64,000 bases of DNA from positions 5,781,001-5,845,000 of the forward strand of contig NZ_JAVIWK010000001.1 of assembly GCF_034314165.1 (NCBI RefSeq). The letters run 5' to 3'. Positions within the stretch are counted from its first letter, which is position 1. Each line of letters starts with the position of its first letter. The translations under genes were made by a program, and so were the position numbers. Under the pieces are notes generated by a model. The model was not told where the DNA came from. It ran no database searches and saw only the letters and a list, made by a program, of their open reading frames with translations. The stretch is from Pseudomonas sp. Bout1. GTDB lineage: Bacteria > Pseudomonadota > Gammaproteobacteria > Pseudomonadales > Pseudomonadaceae. Positions 57,523 through 64,000 of this stretch are shown here, piece by piece.

Positions 57523-58647
57523 TCAGCGAAACGCTTCCCGGCAATCCTGCCAGCCGAGTCCACTTTCTGCCGTGGCGTGTAAAAGCCACGGTAATGCGAT
57601 GCGTGCCTTGTCCTGAGTGTCGTGGAACAGGATGACCCCGCGCCGCCACAGCAGCATCAGCGTCAGCACGCGGTTGGCCGACTCATCGGCCTTGAGCTTG
57701 CCAGGCTCGTCTTCAGAATCAATGTCCCACAACGCCACTTGCAGCCCTTGGGACTGGAAGAAGCCCTGGCTGTCGGAGCGGCGCTGGCCGTAGGGCGGGC
57801 GGAACAGCGGCAGGTAGTTTTCCGGCATCAGGTTTTGGGCCATGGAGGCGCTGCGGGTGATGGAGGACTGCCAGTCGACCCAGTGGCTATGGGAGCGGTA
57901 CTGCCAGCCCTGAATGCCGACGCACTGGCCCTGGTACAGCGCCTGCACGTCGCTGGCCGAGCTTTTCTCGACGCGGGTTTGCAGACTGTTGCCCAGCACG
58001 AAGAAGATGCCGTGCAGTTTTTGTTTGCGCAGGTAGTCGGTGAGCCAGTCGGTGTTACCACTGACGGGGGACGGGCCGCTGTCGAAGGTCAGGAGGAACA
58101 TCCGGTCGTTGAGTTCGTCGCCGTTGCGTTCGTGGTCGCCGAAGCGGGCGATTTCGCTGCTGATTTGCGGGAACAGGGCGGCCTTGCGCAATTGTTCATC
58201 CAGGTAGCGCTCGTGGAATGCGCGGCTGGGGCCGGCCCAACCTATATAGAAGGAGCTGTCGCTGACCTGGAACTTGGCGGCTTGTTCGCGCAGGTCGTCC
58301 ATGTTTTCCACCAGGTAGCAGAAGGACGCATCTTGTTCGCAGCTTTGTTGGGCGAAGGTGTAGTTTTCCAGCAGGCGTTGCCACAGTTGGCGGCGCAGGT
58401 CGTCGATCGAGGCCTGGTTGATGATTTTCAGGCCCAGGCGTTGTTTGAGGGCGGGGTCGTCGAGGGCTTCGCTGGCCAGCAGGGTGTGAGCGAACATCAG
58501 GATTTCTGCGCGTGAGGCGACGTCGAACAGAGCGGGGCTGCTGAGGCGTTCGGGCCAGGTGCCGCGGTCCAGGGTCGCGACATCCACGGGGGCGGCTTGG
58601 GCGCCCAGGCAGATGAGCCAGGCTGACAGTAAAAGCGCAATTCGCAC
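57523..58647 (-). CDS. Polysaccharide deacetylase-like protein with altered metal motif
   Basis: Secreted protein of 374 residues (signal peptide to about GAQA, residue 18). Residues 19-180 are a unique helical domain; 185-370 is a NodB-like domain with LLTFDSGPSP, FRPPYGQRR and ILFHDTQDKARIAL. The canonical first motif is TFDD; here the metal aspartate is S190 (D189-S190). The second motif HSxxH reads HSHWV at H253, so the second His is missing. Activity is therefore doubtful. Function unknown. Confidence 0.83.
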   Translation of the reverse strand: MRIALLLSAWLICLGAQAAPVDVATLDRGTWPERLSSPALFDVASRAEILMFAHTLLASEALDDPALKQRLGLKIINQASIDDLRRQLWQRLLENYTFAQQSCEQDASFCYLVENMDDLREQAAKFQVSDSSFYIGWAGPSRAFHERYLDEQLRKAALFPQISSEIARFGDHERNGDELNDRMFLLTFDSGPSPVSGNTDWLTDYLRKQKLHGIFFVLGNSLQTRVEKSSASDVQALYQGQCVGIQGWQYRSHSHWVDWQSSITRSASMAQNLMPENYLPLFRPPYGQRRSDSQGFFQSQGLQVALWDIDSEDEPGKLKADESANRVLTLMLLWRRGVILFHDTQDKARIALPWLLHATAESGLGWQDCREAFR

Positions 58648-58709
58648 GAAGGGTCTCCCTTTCCAGAGTCGTCGGGCACTATAGCCGATCGCGTGGGGAG
58701 GGCTATTGG

Positions 58710-59279
58710 GTTGGTGTGTATATCCGTTATTGGGTAACGGCTGATATGGATTCCGCTCTTACAGCCACCTACCGACCGGCTTGAGTGTTAAAAACAAAAG
58801 CCAAATCAAAAACAGACACGCCCCGGTTCAAATGTGGGGCTTGCTCGCGAAAGTCGTCAACGATGACGCTGGCATCCCGATTCAACGCGGCGCCCTCAGG
58901 TTATTCGCCGGCAAGCCGGCTCCTACAGAAAAGCGGCTCTGCTTTGGTGTTTGATCTGGCTTCCAACACTCAAGCCGGCCTGTAGGCCGCTGTGTTCTTG
59001 ATCTTGCTTTTGATCTGACTGCCCCATTCAGCCCAAGGCCGAACGCAGGGATTGAGGAGCGGGTAAACCGGCAGGACGCCGGTTTAGCCGCGACGGGCCA
59101 GGGACGGGCCGTCGCGGCGGCCCGCGGAGCAATGCCGGAGTGAGGGCACACCGAGCCTAGGCGAGGTGCCGACAGGCGGGGCAGAGCGTTTTGGTTACTT
59201 TTGCGCTTTTCAAAAGTGACCCGCTGTAAGAGCGGAACCCTAAGTAGCCGTTACCAAAGAAACGGATATGTACACCAAC
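58710..59279. mobile_element. 570-bp non-coding element bounded by long inverted repeats
   Basis: The ends 58710-58765 and 59223-59279 are imperfect inverted copies of each other, sharing GTTGGTGT, ATATCCGTT, GGTAACGGCT and TTCCGCTCTTACAGC in the same order. Inside are a REP-like unit (about 58834-58925) and two hairpins (TAAACCGGC/GCCGGTTTA at 59064-59086 and CCGCGACGG/CCGTCGCGG at 59088-59117). No transposase is encoded, and short frames inside look spurious. It resembles non-autonomous (MITE-like) or dispersed intergenic repeats of fluorescent pseudomonads. Confidence 0.6.
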
Positions 59280-59365
59280 GACCGCACAGCCATCTATCAC
59301 CATCATAGGTGGAGTCAAACCGCCCTACCCCCTAGAATCCCCCCACGATTAAAGGAGACGACTTC

Positions 59366-60145
59366 ATGCTGACGGTGATTTCCCCCGCCAAAACCCTCGA
59401 TTTCGAGTCAAAGCCGGCCACCCCGCGCTTCACCCACCCGCAATACCTCGACCACTCCCAAGAGCTGATCGAACAATTGCGCGAACTGAGCCCGGCACAA
59501 ATCAGCGAACTGATGCACGTCTCCGACAAAATCGGCGGCCTCAACGCCGCACGCTTCGGCAGCTGGACCCCAGCCTTCACCCAGGCCAACGCCAAACAAG
59601 CCCTGCTGGCTTTCAAGGGCGACGTCTACACCGGCCTCAACGCCGAAACCTTCAAAGACGCCGACTTCACCTACGCCCAGGACCACCTGCGCATGCTCTC
59701 GGGCCTGTATGGCCTGCTGCGCCCCCTGGACCTGATGATGCCGTACCGCCTGGAAATGGGCACCAAATTGCCCAACGCCCGTGGCAAAGACCTGTACGCC
59801 TTCTGGGGCACCCGCATCAGCGAATGGCTCAACGAAGCCCTGGCCGAACAAGGCGATGACGTGCTGCTCAACCTCGCGTCCAACGAGTACTTCTCGGCAG
59901 TCAAACGCCCGGCGCTGAACGCGCGAATCATCAACACCGAATTCAAGGACCTGAAAAACGGCCAGTACAAGATCATCAGCTTCTACGCCAAAAAGGCCCG
60001 GGGCATGATGAGCCGCTTTGTGATTGAAGAACGCATCAACGACCCGGCCAAACTCAAGGAGTTTGACGTGCAGGGTTATCGCTTCAACGCAGAGCAGTCC
60101 AAGCCCGACAAGCTGGTGTTCCTGCGCGATCACGCACCGGAATAA
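59366..60145 (+). CDS. yaaA: Peroxide stress protein YaaA (DUF328)
   Basis: Cytosolic protein of 259 residues of the YaaA/UPF0246 family, which limits intracellular iron and damage under hydrogen peroxide in E. coli. Typical stretches: [15 protein letters not shown] at the start, [39 protein letters not shown], and [15 protein letters not shown] near the end. An AAGGAGA ribosome site precedes the ATG. Single gene. Confidence 0.94.
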   Translation: MLTVISPAKTLDFESKPATPRFTHPQYLDHSQELIEQLRELSPAQISELMHVSDKIGGLNAARFGSWTPAFTQANAKQALLAFKGDVYTGLNAETFKDADFTYAQDHLRMLSGLYGLLRPLDLMMPYRLEMGTKLPNARGKDLYAFWGTRISEWLNEALAEQGDDVLLNLASNEYFSAVKRPALNARIINTEFKDLKNGQYKIISFYAKKARGMMSRFVIEERINDPAKLKEFDVQGYRFNAEQSKPDKLVFLRDHAPE

Positions 60146-60171
60146 CTCAGTCTTTCTGAAACCGGAACCCC

Positions 60172-60262
60172 GTGGCGAGGGAGCTTGCTCCCGCTGCTGC
60201 GCAGCGGCCCCAAAAAAGCCAGGGCCGCTTCGCGCCCCAGCGGGAGCAAGCTCCCTCGCCAC
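60172..60262. repeat. Inverted repeat (GTGGCGAGGGAGCTTGCTCCCGCT family)
   Basis: GTGGCGAGGGAGCTTGCTCC is mirrored by GGAGCAAGCTCCCTCGCCAC, with an inner GCGCAGCGGCCC/GGGCCGCTTCGC hairpin, just after yaaA. Could act as terminator. Confidence 0.8.
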
Positions 60263-61034
60263 AACAATTCCCTCGAATAAACCCCTCTTCAGCTCGAATA
60301 ATCGTCATTTATTTGGCGTCAAAAATAATTCTTCAGATTCCCTAACATTTATTTCACTCGACATTCGTCAATTTTTTTCGTAGTGGCACCTACTTTTTCA
60401 AACAGTAGTGGCACAAAACTACTTAACCCGCGCAACTCCCCGCAACTACTGGCTCAAGTAGCGAGTGCTATCACTATAGTACTAGTGCCATCTTTACTAA
60501 TATTTCAAAAAATTTCCGGAAACAGGATGAGTGGCCAGGAACTATGTCCTAAAGCACCGCTCATACCACCGGTAACGATTATCTCTGCAGATGTAAGAGA
60601 TGGCTTACATGGCGACCAAGGGAAGTAGCAAAGTTGTCATATAACTTTGACTCGATGGTCAACTCATCAACTGACTAGTTGAAGGCGGACGAAAAGGTAT
60701 CCCTACTTTCTCCGAAAAGGCCAAGGCTGAACACACCTGTATGGGTCAGTGAGACAACCCAATACGTTGATATATAAGGGCAAAAATCCCCTATCAACGC
60801 CTTGCGGCACTGGCGCCAGGCCCTTCCCCAGGAAGGCTGGCTGCATTTCAGGGCAAGCCACAACAACAAGGCCAAGTTTCGCACAACTTGAGTGCATTAG
60901 TTAGTCACTCGACTTTTAGTATGCCTGCACTGGACATATCGACGTTTACCCGTCGCACTTTCCAGTGCCTGAGTGACGCTTCAAAACATGAACTCCGGCC
61001 ATCTAGTGGCACGATTAACAATGAGGTAAATGCG
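60263..61034. promoter_or_regulatory. AT-rich leader upstream of algD
   Basis: About 770 bases with no convincing gene and markedly more A/T than the flanks. In pseudomonads algD has a long regulated upstream region with distant activator sites. Visible here: the nonamer TAGTGGCAC three times (60381, 60406, 61004) and an inverted repeat GTTGATA...TATCAAC at 60766-60798 with a nested GGG/CCC stem. No AlgU-type -35/-10 or AlgR site could be assigned with confidence. Confidence 0.55.
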
Positions 61035-62351
61035 ATGCGCATCAGCATATTCGGTTTGGGTTACGTCGGCGCAGTATGTGCCGGTTGCCTGTCTGCACGG
61101 GGCCATGAGGTCGTTGGCGTAGACATCTCCAAGGAAAAGATCGACCTGATCAACGCGGGTAAATCTCCCATCGTTGAACCAGGTCTGGGCGAACTGTTGA
61201 GCCAGGGCATTCAGACCGGCCGACTGCGCGGCACCACCAATTTCGCCGAAGCAATCCGTGATACCGACCTGTCGATGATTTGCGTCGGTACGCCGAGCAA
61301 GAAGAACGGCGACCTGGAGCTCAATTACATCGAAGCGGTGTGCCGCGAGATCGGGTTTGTCCTGCGTGACAAGGCCACCCGCCATACCATCGTGGTGCGC
61401 AGCACCGTGCTGCCAGGCACCGTGGCGAACGTAGTCATCCCGATTCTCGAAGACTGCTCGGGCAAGAAAGCCGGCGTCGACTTCGGCGTCGCCGTCAACC
61501 CTGAATTCCTGCGTGAAAGCACTGCCATCGCCGACTATGACCTGCCGCCAATGACCGTCATCGGCGAATTCGACACTGCGTCCGGTGATGTCCTGCAGTC
61601 GCTGTACGAAGAGCTCGATGCACCGATCATCCGCAAAGACATCGCCGTTGCCGAGATGATCAAGTACACCTGCAACGTCTGGCATGCGACCAAAGTGACC
61701 TTCGCCAACGAGATCGGCAACATCGCCAAGGCGGTGGGTGTCGACGGTCGCGAAGTGATGGAAGTGGTCTGCCAGGACAAGACCCTCAACCTGTCCCAGT
61801 ACTACATGCGCCCGGGCTTTGCCTTCGGCGGCTCCTGCCTGCCCAAGGACGTGCGCGCCCTGACCTACCGCGCCAGTTCGCTGGACGTGGAAGCACCGCT
61901 GCTCAACTCGCTGATGCGCAGCAACGAGTCCCAGGTACAAAACGCTTTCGACATCGTCTCCAGCCACGACAAACGCAAAGTCGCCCTGCTGGGCCTGAGC
62001 TTCAAGGCCGGTACCGATGACCTGCGCGAAAGCCCGCTGGTGGAACTGGCAGAGATGCTGATCGGCAAGGGTTTTGACCTGAGCATCTACGACAGCAACG
62101 TCGAATACGCCCGTGTGCACGGTGCCAACAAGGAATACATCGAGTCGAAAATCCCTCACGTGTCGTCTCTGCTCAACTCGGACTTCGACGAAGTGATCAA
62201 CAGCTCCGACGTGATCATCCTGGGCAACCGCGATGAGAAATTCCGTGCCCTGGCGCACAACGCGCCCCACGGCAAGCAAGTGGTCGACCTGGTGGGCTTC
62301 ATGTCCAAGGCCACCAGCGTGACCGGTCGTACCGAAGGCATTTGCTGGTAA
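61035..62351 (+). CDS. algD: GDP-mannose 6-dehydrogenase
   Basis: Cytosolic enzyme of 438 residues that oxidises GDP-mannose to GDP-mannuronate, the committed step of alginate synthesis. N-terminal NAD motif MRISIFGLGYVGAVCAGCL; catalytic cysteine region RPGFAFGGSCLPKDVRAL; C-terminal domain LGLSFKAGTDDLRESPLVELAE. I chose the ATG at 61035 for this conserved start; the frame extends upstream into the leader without homology. First gene of the alginate operon. Confidence 0.96.
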   Translation: MRISIFGLGYVGAVCAGCLSARGHEVVGVDISKEKIDLINAGKSPIVEPGLGELLSQGIQTGRLRGTTNFAEAIRDTDLSMICVGTPSKKNGDLELNYIEAVCREIGFVLRDKATRHTIVVRSTVLPGTVANVVIPILEDCSGKKAGVDFGVAVNPEFLRESTAIADYDLPPMTVIGEFDTASGDVLQSLYEELDAPIIRKDIAVAEMIKYTCNVWHATKVTFANEIGNIAKAVGVDGREVMEVVCQDKTLNLSQYYMRPGFAFGGSCLPKDVRALTYRASSLDVEAPLLNSLMRSNESQVQNAFDIVSSHDKRKVALLGLSFKAGTDDLRESPLVELAEMLIGKGFDLSIYDSNVEYARVHGANKEYIESKIPHVSSLLNSDFDEVINSSDVIILGNRDEKFRALAHNAPHGKQVVDLVGFMSKATSVTGRTEGICW

Positions 62352-62365
62352 CGGCAACGGCAAGT

Positions 62366-62408
62366 TTCAAGCTGCAAGCGTCCTGATCCCCAGCGCTTGC
62401 AGCTTGAA
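62366..62408. repeat. 15-bp perfect stem-loop between algD and alg8
   Basis: TTCAAGCTGCAAGCG and CGCTTGCAGCTTGAA pair perfectly around 13 bases. It may stabilise the algD message or reduce downstream expression. Confidence 0.75.
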
Positions 62409-62434
62409 GCCTCCTTCACCTGCGGATGACGCCT

Positions 62435-63916
62435 ATGTCCAAGTTAAAACACGTACTCCTGCAATCCGCCGGCTGGCTGTTGTTCCTGAGCCTGCTGATG
62501 GGACTCGCCCTGCTGTTGCCGGCGAGTACGTTCGACTCCGAGTCGAAGAATTTTATTTTCCTGATTGGCGCCGTCGGTATCTGGCGCTACTCGATGGGTG
62601 CTACGCATTTCTTTCGCGGCATGCTGTTTTTGTACGTGGTCTACCCGCACCTGCGGCGCAAAGTGCGCAAGCTGGGCAAGGCAGCAGACCCCTCCCACGT
62701 ATTCCTGATGGTCACAAGCTTTCGGATCGACGCGCTGACCACTGCCCAGGTCTACAGCTCGGTGATCCGCGAAGCCATCGAATGTGGCTTCCCCACCACG
62801 GTGGTGTGCTCGCTGGTGGAAATGTCCGATGAACTGCTGGTCAAGAGCCTGTGGGCGAAGATGAACCCGCCGGACCACGTCAAGCTGGACTTCGTGCGTA
62901 TCGCCGGTACCGGCAAACGCGACGGCCTGGCCTTCGGTTTTCGCGCCATCTCGCGCCACCTGCCGGACGACCGCGCCGTGGTGGCCGTGATCGATGGCGA
63001 CACCGTGCTCGCCGAGGGCGTGGTGCGCAAAACCGTGCCGTGGTTCCAACTGTTCGGCAATGTCGGCGGCCTGACCACCAACGAGTTCTGCGAAGTGCGC
63101 GGCGGCTACATCATGAGCGAATGGCACAAGCTGCGCTTCGCCCAGCGCCACATCAACATGTGCTCCATGGCGTTGTCCAAACGCGTGCTGACCATGACCG
63201 GTCGCATGTCGGTGTTTCGCGCCAACGTCGTCACCGACCCGGGCTTTATCGCCGATGTGGAAAGCGACTCGCTGCAACACTGGCGCCTGGGCCGCTTCAA
63301 GTTTTTGACCGGTGACGACAAGTCCAGCTGGTTCAGCCTGATGCGCCTGGGCTACGACACTTTCTATGTGCCGGACGCCGCGATCCACACCGTGGAACAC
63401 CCGCCCGAGAAGAGTTTCATCAAGGCCAGCCGCAAGCTGATGTTCCGCTGGTATGGCAACAACCTGCGCCAGAACTCACGAGCCCTGGGCCTGGGCATGC
63501 GTCGGCTGGGCCTGTTCACCAGCATCGTGTTGTTCGACCAGCGCGTATCGATGTGGACCTCCCTGCTGGGCCTGACCGTGGCGATCATCGCGACCTTCAA
63601 ATACGGCGGCGCATTCATCCTCGCCTACCTGCTGTGGATCGGCATCACCCGCCTGATCTTGACCCTGCTGCTGTCGTGCTCCGGCCACCGGATCGGCCCG
63701 GCCTACCCGGTGATTCTCTATTACAACCAGATCATGGGCGCGCTGGTGAAGATCTACGTGTTCTTCCGCCTTGATCAACAGTCCTGGACACGCCAGGACA
63801 CCAAACTGACCCGCGATTTGGCCAGCTTTCAACGTTGGTTCAACACCTGGTCGTCTCGGACCATGACCTTCTCCGCCGGCAGCATTTTCGTCGCCGTGCT
63901 GCTGATGATGGTCTGA
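62435..63916 (+). CDS. alg8: Alginate polymerase glycosyltransferase Alg8
   Basis: Inner-membrane GT2 glycosyltransferase of 493 residues that polymerises mannuronate. Two N-terminal helices precede the cytosolic GT domain with VIDGDT (DxD-like), TTNEFCEV and the QxxRW-like [11 protein letters not shown]; about three helices follow. I chose the ATG at 62435 ([10 protein letters not shown]) by similarity to P. aeruginosa Alg8 (MHRLKHWLLQ, same length); an ATG at 62426 would add three residues. Confidence 0.95.
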   Translation: MSKLKHVLLQSAGWLLFLSLLMGLALLLPASTFDSESKNFIFLIGAVGIWRYSMGATHFFRGMLFLYVVYPHLRRKVRKLGKAADPSHVFLMVTSFRIDALTTAQVYSSVIREAIECGFPTTVVCSLVEMSDELLVKSLWAKMNPPDHVKLDFVRIAGTGKRDGLAFGFRAISRHLPDDRAVVAVIDGDTVLAEGVVRKTVPWFQLFGNVGGLTTNEFCEVRGGYIMSEWHKLRFAQRHINMCSMALSKRVLTMTGRMSVFRANVVTDPGFIADVESDSLQHWRLGRFKFLTGDDKSSWFSLMRLGYDTFYVPDAAIHTVEHPPEKSFIKASRKLMFRWYGNNLRQNSRALGLGMRRLGLFTSIVLFDQRVSMWTSLLGLTVAIIATFKYGGAFILAYLLWIGITRLILTLLLSCSGHRIGPAYPVILYYNQIMGALVKIYVFFRLDQQSWTRQDTKLTRDLASFQRWFNTWSSRTMTFSAGSIFVAVLLMMV

Positions 63917-63951
63917 CCCTGCCAAGCCTGAATTAACTTAGGAATTACACC

Positions 63952-64000
63952 GATGAATAGCCCAATGAATCCTCCAGTAAACGCCAACGTAGTCCATGAG
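63952..64000 (+). CDS. alg44: Alginate co-polymerase Alg44, 5' end only
   Basis: The first 16 codons (MNSPMNPPVNANVVHE) resemble the start of Alg44, the c-di-GMP-binding PilZ co-polymerase that follows alg8. TTAGGA lies upstream. The rest is beyond the window. Confidence 0.8.

Noticed and set aside
57261-57563. 100-codon minus-strand frame between the PhoH-like and deacetylase-like genes
   Set aside because: Overlaps the deacetylase gene, no ribosome site or domain.
58882-59151. 89-codon minus-strand frame within the inverted-repeat element
   Set aside because: Runs through hairpins and a REP-like unit; typical spurious translation of repeat DNA.
60381-60420. TGGCAC motifs upstream of algD as sigma-54 promoters
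   Set aside because: Neither copy has GC at the -12 position; they are reported only as repeated nonamers.
60888-61034. N-terminal extension of algD
   Set aside because: AlgD homology and the NAD motif begin at the ATG at 61035; the upstream part is leader sequence.

Overview
The window is a GC-rich bacterial chromosome segment from a Pseudomonas, most likely of the P. fluorescens group. The evidence is an EstB-type carboxylesterase very close to the remembered P. fluorescens esterase II, the start of an alginate operon (algD-alg8-alg44), a cyoABCDE quinol oxidase, an aapJQMP amino-acid transporter, an fhp/norR nitric-oxide pair, and many REP-type intergenic palindromes built on GTGGGAGC...GGGCTTGCCCGCGAT. 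No rRNA, tRNA, prophage, IS transposase or CRISPR array was seen.

Layout. 1-6 kb: plus-strand run with two polar amino-acid ABC permeases, a PLP aminotransferase, an amidohydrolase, a COG0523 (CobW) GTPase and a GNAT acetyltransferase, probably uptake and degradation of a nitrogen compound. 6-7 kb: one unknown protein. 7-10.7 kb: three-subunit membrane FAD dehydrogenase (Tat small subunit, GMC flavoprotein with a cysteine cluster, triheme cytochrome c). 10.9-14.8 kb: a serine-hydroxymethyltransferase-like protein with the PLP lysine replaced by arginine, divergent from an XRE regulator and a VUT-family transporter with an extra N-terminal domain, then queC. 14.9-19.8 kb: cyoABCDE. 20.5-24.2 kb: a DsbB, then flavohaemoglobin and its NorR/FhpR-type activator with two GT-N7-AC sites between them. 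24.3-35.2 kb: DMT transporter/AraC pair, PBP4-type peptidase, YncE-like propeller with a TonB-dependent receptor, GST, GIY-YIG protein, NTF2-like protein and two phosphorelay proteins (LuxR response regulator, REC-Hpt).

35.5-43.3 kb: an eight-gene chaperone-usher fimbrial operon with six DUF1120 (GltF/YhcF-like) subunits, a chaperone, an usher and a probable two-domain adhesin, divergent from the phosphorelay genes. 43.3-46.2 kb: CynX-type MFS transporter with a FadR-type regulator, then an MqsRA toxin-antitoxin pair with a 9-bp-arm palindrome upstream. 46.2-50.4 kb: aapJQMP. 50.7-54.3 kb: EstB, RhlB-type helicase, and a DauA-like D-amino-acid dehydrogenase. 54.4-57.2 kb: moaCDE and a PIN-PhoH ATPase. 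57.5-60.1 kb: a polysaccharide-deacetylase-like protein, a 570-bp non-coding element bounded by about 56-bp imperfect inverted repeats, and YaaA. 60.3-64 kb: a long AT-rich leader and the first alginate genes; alg44 is cut by the window end.

The most unusual items are the lysine-less SHMT-like/XRE/VUT locus, the DUF1120 fimbrial operon with its own phosphorelay proteins, and the inverted-repeat-bounded element at 58710-59279. Family assignments come from motif and sequence recognition by eye; no database search was run.
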